Source: Cyclobacteriaceae bacterium (GTDB taxonomy: Bacteria; Bacteroidota; Bacteroidia; Cytophagales; Cyclobacteriaceae). Taken from it: 64,000 nucleotides of DNA. The stretch covers positions 62,001 to 126,000 of the forward strand of contig JAHCHY010000010.1 of assembly GCA_026129485.1 (NCBI GenBank). The letters are read 5' to 3'. The notes below the pieces were generated by a model that was not told where the DNA came from, did no database searches, and worked only from the letters and a program-made list of their open reading frames with translations. Below are positions 33,724 through 41,701 of the stretch, piece after piece; position 1 is the stretch's first letter, and every line of letters starts with the position of its first letter. Position numbers and translations under genes: made by a program.

Positions 33724-35973
33724 CTATCGGTCAATGACTATTCTGTGCAGTGTTACTTCATCATTATACTCAATACGCAAGACGTACTGTCCATTTTTCA
33801 AATGAGATGTGTCTATCCGTTGCTTTTTATTTTTGGATGAAGACTTTAAAACCTCTGTTCCTGTGTAGTCAACTAAGGTAATCTGATATAATTCTGTTTC
33901 GGTTACTATACCGTTAGACATATCAATGTCAAGATAGTTGTCTGTCGGGTTGGGATAAACGGAAAAGAGCCAGCTACAGTTAACATACTCTACTTCAGTG
34001 CCTACCCAACTGGTCGAACCGCATTCATTGGTCCCTCTAACCTCAAATACATAGTAGCCATCACTGGACGGATAATAACTCCAAAGATTAGGTGTGCCAG
34101 CCTGATACGTTGTAATGGGTGATGTGTAAAGTACAGTTTGCCCCGTTATGTCTAACAGACGAGCTTCAAAATTAGTACCAGACGCTCCAGATTCAATTTC
34201 AAAATAATTGCCATAGCTGCTGGAACAGAAGTACATGCCATCGTTTTCGCTATTGGTGAAATAGATGGCGCCAGGAAGAAGTCCTTGAACCAAAAAATTG
34301 TTACTCTGCACCTGAACAGAATTACCACAACCTGTTATAGTAAAAGTAACAACACCAGGCCCACCTATGGCGAGGTCGGCTGGTATCAATGTCGCACTGG
34401 TTCCGCTACCACTATTTGCCTGAAAATAGCCGGGAGAAGCCAGCCATGTTACTGTGGCACCGGCAGGTACGTTGTTCAGGGTGAACGTTTCGCCCGAGCA
34501 AACGATAACGGATGGTCCAGTGATGGTTGGTATTACTATAGTATTAGTAGCCATAGCGTTAGTGTTATTTGGGTCAAGCCAATCACTTAAACGAGTCTGA
34601 GGCGTTCCACCACCGTTCCATGAAACATCAAAACGACCAGAGTGTGTAACTGTAGGTGCACAACCAATTTGTCCGCCATGTAATTGCCCAATCACATCAC
34701 CATTTTGGTCAAATAGTGGACCACCGGAAGAACCTCCTTGTAATGCTCCGTCATTTATTGTGGCTGTCCAATGAGTGTTTGCGGGTGAGGTATTTGTAAT
34801 AAATGGTGGACATATTGCCCATACAATTTGATTCGCGTTACTCGCGGCATTTGTATTATAGGTTGATATTTTCATCACATCGCCCTGAGGATGTCCTAAA
34901 AATGCTCCTGATGTAGGAGCAACATTAGAACGCGACCATCCTAAATATCTTATTCCAGAAGTAGGAGCGCTCTCTACAGGATTTTGCTCCATTTCAACTA
35001 ACGCAAAATCAGTATTAAACCACCCTGCACGAAAGGTGGATTCTTGAAATGTTACAAAATTAAGAGGTTCAGAACCTGTATTACAATTGGGTCGCCTATA
35101 TTGAAATCGGAAAATCCACTCCTCTGCGTTGTTCTGTTCTTGGGCTGTCAATGTCCCGTTTCCAAATTCAGGATCGCCACAAGGATCAACATCATCAATG
35201 TCATTACCAAGATCAATACAATGGAATGCAGTAAGTATGTTTGGAGTAAAATTTTGGCAGGTGTTGTTGAGCAGAGAACCAGAACAAAGTCTCTCCATGT
35301 TAGCCAGAATTATCATTGCAACTCCATTTGATTGCACGTTCAAATTTGCATTGCAACTTACATCGTCCTGACAGTTTGATGAGCCTCCAAAAGCGGTGGG
35401 TTGAAATATGTCACGAAATCCATACACGACTTTTGACAAATGAAGTATATTCTTTCCTGTTTCTTTCTTTGGTTCAAACAATTCCAATATCAAAGCATCA
35501 CCCCTGATGATATCTGATTTGAATTTTCCTGACTTCGTAATTACCCCTGTTGTAATGGGGCCATACAACATACTCCCATCTTGGTTATAAATAAATAACT
35601 GTGTGCCCTTAGTAAGGTTCAATTTGTTAAAGATGAGACTTATAGAAAACGCTTCTTCACATTCAATTTTAAGTTTCCAGACACGTCCACTATCGATCTC
35701 AAACCAAGTTCCTGAATTAGACAGAGTATGATTTACTATAACAGACTTTCCAAATTTAAATGGAAGTCCTACACCTAACGATTCCTCTTCCTCCGCTTCT
35801 CTAAGCGCTTTCGCTTTATCAACATGAACACGAATCGCTTTATCAGCATTTGGTACACTGAATATACCTCTATCGCCCACTACCTTACCCGCCTTGGATA
35901 AGATAGTTCGTACTTGAGCTTGCGTATATATCGAAATTAAAAACAATACTGGTAGGAGGAACCTTGTTTTCAT
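33724..35973 (-). CDS. secreted trypsin-like serine protease with type IX sorting domain
   Basis: 749 residues from the ATG at 35973 (the frame opens four codons earlier at a TTG). Signal peptide (FLLPVLFLISIYTQAQ), a pro-region, then an S1-type protease with the triad His in ILTAFHCIDLG, Asp in FNTDFALVEME and Ser in GGSSGGPLF. An Ig-like region follows, and a type A T9SS C-terminal sorting domain (FSVYPNPTDNYLDIDM ... GQYVLRIEY). The cleaved product would be displayed on or released from the cell. Four bases after the upstream lipoprotein gene; together they fill cassette B. The protease resembles lysyl-endopeptidase-type secreted enzymes. Confidence 0.9.
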   Translation of the reverse strand: MKTRFLLPVLFLISIYTQAQVRTILSKAGKVVGDRGIFSVPNADKAIRVHVDKAKALREAEEEESLGVGLPFKFGKSVIVNHTLSNSGTWFEIDSGRVWKLKIECEEAFSISLIFNKLNLTKGTQLFIYNQDGSMLYGPITTGVITKSGKFKSDIIRGDALILELFEPKKETGKNILHLSKVVYGFRDIFQPTAFGGSSNCQDDVSCNANLNVQSNGVAMIILANMERLCSGSLLNNTCQNFTPNILTAFHCIDLGNDIDDVDPCGDPEFGNGTLTAQEQNNAEEWIFRFQYRRPNCNTGSEPLNFVTFQESTFRAGWFNTDFALVEMEQNPVESAPTSGIRYLGWSRSNVAPTSGAFLGHPQGDVMKISTYNTNAASNANQIVWAICPPFITNTSPANTHWTATINDGALQGGSSGGPLFDQNGDVIGQLHGGQIGCAPTVTHSGRFDVSWNGGGTPQTRLSDWLDPNNTNAMATNTIVIPTITGPSVIVCSGETFTLNNVPAGATVTWLASPGYFQANSGSGTSATLIPADLAIGGPGVVTFTITGCGNSVQVQSNNFLVQGLLPGAIYFTNSENDGMYFCSSSYGNYFEIESGASGTNFEARLLDITGQTVLYTSPITTYQAGTPNLWSYYPSSDGYYVFEVRGTNECGSTSWVGTEVEYVNCSWLFSVYPNPTDNYLDIDMSNGIVTETELYQITLVDYTGTEVLKSSSKNKKQRIDTSHLKNGQYVLRIEYNDEVTLHRIVIDR

Positions 35974-35977
35974 AAAT

Positions 35978-36502
35978 TCACTCAATTATAAAGTCAGTTT
36001 TCAGATTCCATGATTTTTGATGGCTTTCTACTTCAATCGTTATTGTGAACTCTGAAAAATACTGGCCTGTTTGTAGCACAGTGTTATCAGGGTTACTGCT
36101 CCATGCATAGGCCATTACAATTGTCTCTTCTCCTGGAGATATAGTAATCCTTGGAGGCAAGCCTACTGTTGGACAATTCAATGGGAATTGATAGGGTATC
36201 CCCACGGATACAGAAGTTATATTTGGATCTTCTGTCTGAACCTCTTTTTTAACCAGCATAAAATCCTGCTGCCGGGACAACTCACATTCATAATCATAAG
36301 ACCATTCAAAAGTTTTGCTTGATTGATTTTTGATCTTTAACGCAAGAACAACATCTGTTCCTTCTTCAAAAGTATTTTTCACGATTTCGTTATCCATAGT
36401 GAGGACTTCTATATTAATTTCATCCAATGAGAAGTTATCCTCTTGGCATCCAAAAATTCCACTCAAAACTGGAATTACAAGTAAAAGGCTTATTTTTTTC
36501 AT
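35978..36502 (-). CDS. lipoprotein, possible BsuPI-like inhibitor fold
   Basis: 174 residues with lipobox IFGC (Cys19). The mature part looks like a single beta-sandwich: DVVLALKIKNQSSKTFEWSY, a hydrophobic QDFMLVKKE strand, ISPGEETIVMAYAW and a final GQYFSEFTITIEVE strand. This order recalls the intracellular proteinase-inhibitor BsuPI domain (N-S-K, P-G-E, then W, then G-Y), but no decisive motif exists. The next gene, 4 bp downstream, encodes a secreted protease, so inhibitor and protease is an attractive but untested pairing. Confidence 0.6.
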   Translation of the reverse strand: MKKISLLLVIPVLSGIFGCQEDNFSLDEINIEVLTMDNEIVKNTFEEGTDVVLALKIKNQSSKTFEWSYDYECELSRQQDFMLVKKEVQTEDPNITSVSVGIPYQFPLNCPTVGLPPRITISPGEETIVMAYAWSSNPDNTVLQTGQYFSEFTITIEVESHQKSWNLKTDFIIE

Positions 36503-36585
36503 GGCTTACTTTTTTTTATAGTTAGACACTTAAATTGAGTCATTTCGTTGCAATTAAAGTTAACTCTTTTCTCTGGTCACTCCAA

Positions 36586-36645
36586 ATTGGCTCTTTTGCT
36601 TGCTTTGGTGTCGCGCGGGAATGTGCGGCAAGCGAAAGTGCCAAT
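36586..36645. repeat. loop-conserved hairpin H3
   Basis: Arms 36587-36602 and 36629-36644 pair at 14 of 16 positions plus one G-T. The 26-nt loop (36603-36628) opens CTTTGGTGTCGCGCGGG and closes GTGCGG. It lies between the start of cassette B and its first gene. Confidence 0.8.
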
Positions 36646-36684
36646 GTTCGAAGCACGGAATCTGTCCCGCGGCATTGTGCACAA

Positions 36685-36808
36685 CGTTTGAGTTTATGAC
36701 GGCTGCGGTTTTCGAAGCGCGTCTTTGTCCCACGTGGGTGAACGAAATTAAAAAGTTAAACTTTATAACTACACGTCACCCGCAGCTGGCATAAACTTTT
36801 TGTTGGCA
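36685..36808 (-). repeat. attC-like site A
   Basis: Minus strand: TGCCAAC (36802-36808), AAAAA, arm 36780-36797, a middle with TGTCCCACGTG on the plus strand (36726-36736), arm 36691-36708 (16 of 18 pairs), CAAAC and G|TTGTGC at the 36684/36685 junction. About 124 bp, the size of Vibrio VCR sites. It ends cassette A and adjoins the start of cassette B. The gap 36503-37023 holds only this site, H3 and H2. Confidence 0.72.
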
Positions 36809-36926
36809 GTAGTAGGGCCCTTCTCCGCACTTCATTCGTAGCCTTGTCTTTTGTCACCCGTTAATGTTGCTCTACTCTTCATAGGTCAGTCGTGCGGTGG
36901 GGCATTTTTCATTTCAACTTTGTCCA

Positions 36927-37011
36927 CTAACACAAAACCAAGCACACTTATTGACTGGCTTTGGATGTGGGCTGAGAGTGCGGCCAGACAATGTGTGTGC
37001 GGTTTGGTTAG
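36927..37011. repeat. loop-conserved hairpin H2
   Basis: A long imperfect stem (CTGG/CCAG at the loop, CACACTTATTG against CAATGTGTGTG, then CAAAACC/GGTTTGG and CTAAC/GTTAG outwards). The 25-nt loop (36959-36983) opens CTTTGGATGTGGGCTGA and closes GTGCGG, nearly the loop of H1. It lies between the last gene of cassette A and its attC-like site. Confidence 0.75.
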
Positions 37012-37023
37012 TCGCTTCAAATT

Positions 37024-37338
37024 TTATTTAACACTAAATACCAAAATTTTAACGTCCACGGAGTCATATTTTTTAGGGTTCATAATAATCCCAGTCATTT
37101 TGAGATTTTTATAACCTCTAATTATTAGGGAACCATGCTCTTCACGGATAGGATATCTAAACTCACCAATCACAATTTCAATTGATGAGCCTTGAATTTC
37201 ATTTAGACCATAAATTGAGAATTCAATTTTGTCTCCACCATTGAAATAAATTGGCTCATCATTTTGATTAACTACCAAAATTGAATCTCTTTTAGCAAGG
37301 CGAATAAATGGGTCTTCAGTTAGCCTTAATATTGCTTC
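37024..37338 (-). pseudogene. frameshifted 3' half of the cassette A lipoprotein gene
   Basis: An open frame of about 104 codons in the frame next to that of the upstream lipoprotein gene, starting right after its A10 run (37339-37348) and containing EDPFIRLAKRDSILVVNQ, GGDKIEFSIYGLNEI and MNPKKYDSVDVKILVFSVK. The only internal start is a TTG at 37278, which would discard 20 conserved-looking residues. One more A (or a -1 slip) would join it to the upstream frame and give a ~240-residue lipoprotein. It is either a decayed gene, a sequencing error in a homopolymer, or a slippage-expressed product. Confidence 0.6.
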
Positions 37339-37733
37339 TTTTTTTTTTCAGTATCCCAAGTTTTAATTGCTAGCTCAATCAAGTTTTTCGTTGTTTCTTC
37401 AGAAAAACCCCTGTTAATACTCATTTCACATATTCTGAATAGCAACAAATCCAAATCAAGACCACTACTAGAGTAGTCACTGAGCTCAACTACTTTTTGA
37501 GTTAGTCCGGCTTCAATAAGATTTGCTGGACTGGTGCTTAAAGAACTTAACTCGCCTTTCACTTTTGCATCAAGTTCTGTAGCATAATTCTTTCTAGGCT
37601 TATCGCAATAAAGTTTCCCTTGACCTGATTTAATTGCCCCACCTTCGTTATAGGTAACTGCCCCCCTTTTTTGTGTGGTTGAACAAGCATACAAGCTTAT
37701 TGTGAGTATACTTAGAATCAATATTTGTTTCAT
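37326..37733 (-). CDS. small lipoprotein, frame ends at an A10 run
   Basis: 135 residues from the ATG at 37733 (the frame opens eight codons earlier at a TTG). Signal peptide with lipobox SLYAC. The mature part has no known domain: GAIKSGQGKLYCDKPRKNYATEL, then a helical region (SNRGFSEETTKNLIELAIKTW-like). Translation ends seven codons after entering a run of ten A. The continuation in the next frame suggests the original protein was longer. It is 36 bp downstream of the WD40-caspase gene and may serve with it in the periplasm. Confidence 0.65.
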   Translation of the reverse strand: MKQILILSILTISLYACSTTQKRGAVTYNEGGAIKSGQGKLYCDKPRKNYATELDAKVKGELSSLSTSPANLIEAGLTQKVVELSDYSSSGLDLDLLLFRICEMSINRGFSEETTKNLIELAIKTWDTEKKKKQY

Positions 37734-37769
37734 AATTATTTTTCTTTGAGTTATCAAAAGATACTAAAC

Positions 37770-40700
37770 TTAGAGTTGACTAAGTATTATATTCTTTATT
37801 TCTTCCACCGTTTTACCCTCAATGTCAATAGTCTCGTCATTACCTTCACACTTTTTGCGTAGTTTAAGTTTTATTATCCCTTTCTCTTGTTTGTAACGTC
37901 CGCTCAATTTGCAGCCCTCAGGATATTCTCGTACGTCCACGAAAATTATATTCGAGTTAGTCCCCTTTGATGCTGCTTCGTTTAGAGCATCATCTATTTT
38001 TTTACCAAGCTGTAAGGCATCTTCCAATTGGTCATCGTCAAGAAAAGTTGATCGAATATATACCGGTCTAATTTTGGCAATCGGAATCGCTTTCTTACTT
38101 ACATCATCCAACTGTCCGATGTCAAAACTTTGAGTGCCTTGTGGACTGAATATTTGCGGTGTTTGTATGCCGCCAATTCCCTCCGCTAGTAAAGGCACAC
38201 GGTCATGTGCATACTGAAATAATTTATTGATGTCGACAAATTGGTCTTCGCGCAAGGCTGCTCCACGGATTCCTTCGAGCAAACTATAGGTGAGTACACC
38301 TTGTCCGTATTTACTCGCTTCATAGCTTACCGCATCGGCAGTACAGCCCGTAATGATGTGCAAACCTGTTCTGTCGCGCATTCTGTCAAGGGCTCTTAGC
38401 GTACTACTCTCAATGTCTTTCTTAGCCATTAGGCTCTCCACTACTTTACCGCTTGCACAGGCATCGATCATCAATACTTGTTTTTTGGCGTGTATGTTTA
38501 TAAAAAGTTTAACCAGTTCTACGCTGGAAAGGGTTGTATTTCTTCTAATCTCCGGGTCATTATATGCTGTGCTACTTGCAGTATAGGCATCTTGTGTGAG
38601 GTAATACCAATCCCCATTCTGGCCACCATGATTAATACCGTGGCCGGATAAATAAACAACAACAACATCTAACGGGTGAGCGGTGGAAGAAACCTTTTCA
38701 AATGTTTTCAGGATATTTGATTTGCTCGGGAATTTATCCGCAGTATTATTGGTGGTAAGATTATAGATATAGCTGCGGTCAGTACCAAACAGGTTCTTTG
38801 CACCAAGCGTTAAGGCTTTGCTTACGTCCTCGGCATCTTTTGCAGCATATTTTAAATCTAATTCTGTTCCGGTATAGTCTGATACACCACAGGCAATAAT
38901 GTGAATGGCGGGTTTATAGGCGGTTTCGTTTCCATTGGGGCGGTAAGTAATAATAGTTCCGCGACTGACGACCCAATGCCCTGCATTCCATGCCTTTACG
39001 GCAATGAAGTTTTCACTTCCTTTTATCAGCGATTTATGGTTCCCTACAAATACCTTGAATGAAAGATCGGATGCTTCACTGTTGGCCTCTTTCGGTCTCG
39101 CATCGGCTATCACTTCTTTACCATTGATAAAAATGGCCACTTCTCCAATACCGCCACCTTTGTTGGTTAAGTCAATAGGTAAATATCCTTTCTCATCAAC
39201 TTGACCCACGCGAATGTCAGGAGGTAATTCAATGGATTTCATACCTACGACATTGCGCAACTTCTCGCCCGCCATTACTTTTCTCAAAAGGCCAGGTTCG
39301 TAGTAACGTTCTTTTAGTTGGCTGAATTCGACTATGTCAACACCTTGCACAAAATATAACTGACTCATGACAGCTTCTGAAGCATCAAAAAGACCGGACT
39401 CATGCTGAATTAAAAATTGCCCATCACTTAAGATGGTAACTTTCAGCGATTCATTTCCCTTCTCATCATTTATGGATAAAGTGTTATCAGTATTGATGAG
39501 TACTTTGTACCCATTTCGCTTCACAGAGCTATCTGATCTGATTTGAATAAATTTTTCTAAATTATAATTTTTGTTTTCAAGTATCCAATGCCCTTCAAAA
39601 TAACCTGATAATGCTCTATGTTTTGTATATCCTTGATCTCCGCTGGAACTGATAATTGTTGCACCCGCCATAGAACGGTCTATTAAAAGTATCGAAGCTC
39701 CATCTGAGCTGTATTTTATATTTGTATAAATTGTTTTGTGCGATGATATTTTTTTATTTCCAAAATAGATGTCAGTCGCAAAACCCTTTCCGCTTCTTTT
39801 AATTATAAGCGACCATACATTATCTGGGCTTATTGAAACAGCTATTACCGAATCGTAATTATTCCAATTGGTCAACCAAGGAAAATCAACTTTTTTGATA
39901 TTTACTAAGTCTACTGCTACTCCCTCTTCATCATAACCTGAAAAGATAACCAAATTTTCATTTGGATAATTGGGGTTACCTCCTCTTCCAAGCAGTTCCT
40001 TGGGTATTCTCTTGAATGAATAATTGGCCAAGTTGTAGATGTAGTTGTCACCATTACCATAACACAAAACTTCATCTGAATTTGGGATAAAGGTGTTAAA
40101 TCCACCTGGAAGTTCGACTACTTTTTCAAAAGCGTTTCTTGCAACGTCAAATACATGTATTTTACTGCTATTCTTAATTAAGCCTTCTTTCTCAACCAAA
40201 AAAAACTTGTTCCCATCTCTGCTAATTTGTACAGCCTGAAAATGAGCTTTTTCTATCGTCTTAGATTTTGTGTTAGAAGGAAAATTAGTCTTTTGTTGCC
40301 CGGAATTTATATCGATGATTTGATCATTTCCAGAAAATGAGGAAATTGATAACGTGTTATTTGTTAAAGTGAATCGAAACGGCAAAGAACTATCGTCAAA
40401 AGCTATTGTTTTAGTTGTTCTCTTGAGAGGATCAATTATTTGAACTTTCCCTCCATAATTGTAAAGAACAAATATTCCATTCACTTCATATACAAATTTC
40501 CAATAATTGAAGTCTTTAATGGTAAATATAGTCCTCCCTTTAACGATGTCATGAAATGTAAGCCCCCGGTCTCCCGATCCAGCAATAATCTTACTATCGC
40601 TACTGATAAACCGTGGAGCAAGGTTTCCTTTGTAACTAACTTTTGTTGATTCGCTTAGATTATCAAGATTAATACTTACTATGTTATGTATTTCCGGATT

Positions 40701-41249
40701 ATTAACGAATAGATTTTTTTGATCAGTACTTACAATTGCATCACCGCCATTAAAAATTTTATTAATCGTCAAGTCCTCAATGTTGAGAATTAGTACAACT
40801 CTTTTATCAGACTCGTAAGAAGATGCCCATAATCCTTCTACAACTAAGAACTTATCTGAAACGGCATTAGCATTAATAATACTGTAAGATTCTAATTCTA
40901 GTAAATCTGAAACAAGGTTTGATTGATCAATTAGATTCCAAGAATTGACCTTTTGATTGGAAACTGCAATTACTGATCTTGAGTCAGCGGAGAAGCATAA
41001 AACTGGGTCAGATAGCGGTTTTTCATAATTAATTTCTTTAATAAGTTTTTCGGATTCAATATCCCAAATCCTGATTACGTCTCGGTGATAGGTGGCAAGA
41101 AGTTTAAAGTCTCTACTTACTGCCTTGGTCATTGTTTTGTCAAAGTCTTCAAAGGCTGTAATTTCAAGATCAATCATTACCCTTTGTCCGTAACTTAAAT
41201 GCAAAACGAATTGCAATAGAAGGATTAAGTAATACTTTGTCGATTTCAT
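37770..41249 (-). CDS. exported WD40-like propeller protein with caspase (C14) domain
   Basis: 1159 residues. Signal peptide (YYLILLLQFVLHLSYG), two WD40-like propellers over about 30-600 (e.g. YHRDVIRIWDIESEKLIKEI, DGNKFFLVEKEGLIK), a linker with an Ig-like part (GIGEVAIFINGKEVI), then a caspase-like domain at about 779-1047 with catalytic His870 (YLSGHG) and Cys931 (IDACASGK). A basic C-terminal domain follows. Both catalytic residues are present, so it should be an active cysteine protease with Arg/Lys or Asp preference unknown. Export of a caspase is unusual compared with cytoplasmic metacaspases. Main cargo of cassette A. Confidence 0.9.
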   Translation of the reverse strand: MKSTKYYLILLLQFVLHLSYGQRVMIDLEITAFEDFDKTMTKAVSRDFKLLATYHRDVIRIWDIESEKLIKEINYEKPLSDPVLCFSADSRSVIAVSNQKVNSWNLIDQSNLVSDLLELESYSIINANAVSDKFLVVEGLWASSYESDKRVVLILNIEDLTINKIFNGGDAIVSTDQKNLFVNNPEIHNIVSINLDNLSESTKVSYKGNLAPRFISSDSKIIAGSGDRGLTFHDIVKGRTIFTIKDFNYWKFVYEVNGIFVLYNYGGKVQIIDPLKRTTKTIAFDDSSLPFRFTLTNNTLSISSFSGNDQIIDINSGQQKTNFPSNTKSKTIEKAHFQAVQISRDGNKFFLVEKEGLIKNSSKIHVFDVARNAFEKVVELPGGFNTFIPNSDEVLCYGNGDNYIYNLANYSFKRIPKELLGRGGNPNYPNENLVIFSGYDEEGVAVDLVNIKKVDFPWLTNWNNYDSVIAVSISPDNVWSLIIKRSGKGFATDIYFGNKKISSHKTIYTNIKYSSDGASILLIDRSMAGATIISSSGDQGYTKHRALSGYFEGHWILENKNYNLEKFIQIRSDSSVKRNGYKVLINTDNTLSINDEKGNESLKVTILSDGQFLIQHESGLFDASEAVMSQLYFVQGVDIVEFSQLKERYYEPGLLRKVMAGEKLRNVVGMKSIELPPDIRVGQVDEKGYLPIDLTNKGGGIGEVAIFINGKEVIADARPKEANSEASDLSFKVFVGNHKSLIKGSENFIAVKAWNAGHWVVSRGTIITYRPNGNETAYKPAIHIIACGVSDYTGTELDLKYAAKDAEDVSKALTLGAKNLFGTDRSYIYNLTTNNTADKFPSKSNILKTFEKVSSTAHPLDVVVVYLSGHGINHGGQNGDWYYLTQDAYTASSTAYNDPEIRRNTTLSSVELVKLFINIHAKKQVLMIDACASGKVVESLMAKKDIESSTLRALDRMRDRTGLHIITGCTADAVSYEASKYGQGVLTYSLLEGIRGAALREDQFVDINKLFQYAHDRVPLLAEGIGGIQTPQIFSPQGTQSFDIGQLDDVSKKAIPIAKIRPVYIRSTFLDDDQLEDALQLGKKIDDALNEAASKGTNSNIIFVDVREYPEGCKLSGRYKQEKGIIKLKLRKKCEGNDETIDIEGKTVEEIKNIILSQL

Positions 41250-41309
41250 TTTGCTTTTTCTTGGTTTAACAAATATAAAAAATTAAGATGGTTAGAATGA
41301 GTAATTTAA

Positions 41310-41388
41310 CCGTGCCGGGGTTTGGCTCTTGCCAGAGCTTTGATCTCGCGGTGGGTTTGCGCGGCTATGGCATGTGCCAAAAGCACGG
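41310..41388. repeat. loop-conserved hairpin H4
   Basis: Inner arms 41321-41337 and 41365-41381 pair at 14 of 17 positions and are extended by CCGTGC/GCACGG outside. The 27-nt loop (41338-41364) opens CTTTGATCTCGCGGTGGG and closes GCGCGG. It lies in the leader of cassette A. The 41250-41575 leader holds no convincing gene. Confidence 0.75.
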
Positions 41389-41581
41389 GGCTTTCGGAGG
41401 AGAATCTTTTTAAAAATGCGCGGGTCAGCCACATTATTTTTTTAATCAGTCTTACGTTTTTACTTTTTCAAAGTCCAAGTTGTCCCGAAGCTGTTCACTT
41501 GTCCGCGTGAGAATCTTTGTTAGTATGGTGTCACCCGTTAGATGGCCAAATTGTCCCGGGCCCTATTACTGCCAACAATTC

Positions 41582-41615
41582 AATATAAGAAACTTATTTC
41601 CTATATCCCCTTATT
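41582..41615 (-). repeat. 34-bp array-start sequence, copy 2 (attI-like)
   Basis: Identical to 21887-21920. On the minus strand it is followed by GAATTG|TTGGCAG, the predicted start of cassette A (junction 41575/41576). On its other side it runs directly into the truncated PSD1 copy. Confidence 0.72.
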
Positions 41616-41701
41616 GTAGTCAATCTTTGGCCGGGCAGGAAATACCACGCTGCGGCTATTGAAACAGCCAATATTAAAACCGGGTAAAGTGTTTTTCTCA
41701 T
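41614..41701 (-). pseudogene. truncated duplicate of the PSD1 gene start
   Basis: ATG at 41701 followed by codons for MRKTLYPVLILAVSIAAAW, as in the PSD1 gene at 30410-33094, then a one-base deletion and an abrupt end where the 34-bp array-start sequence begins. Clearly a non-functional fragment. Confidence 0.88.

Noticed and set aside
33411-33840. Forward open frames across attC-like site B and hairpin H1 (up to 84 codons)
   Set aside because: They overlap the structured repeats and the end of the protease gene on the opposite strand; composition is that of palindromes, with no start context.
33572-36983. Group II intron ends, suggested by GTGCGG in the hairpin loops
   Set aside because: No reverse transcriptase, no domain V hairpin and no intron-sized structure; the motif is at the wrong end of the loops.
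41322-41450. Minus-strand frame of about 42 codons (MWLTRAFLKRF...) in the cassette A leader
   Set aside because: It coincides with hairpin H4. A similar frame in the cassette B leader follows the hairpin, not a conserved protein, so both look like translations of the repeat.
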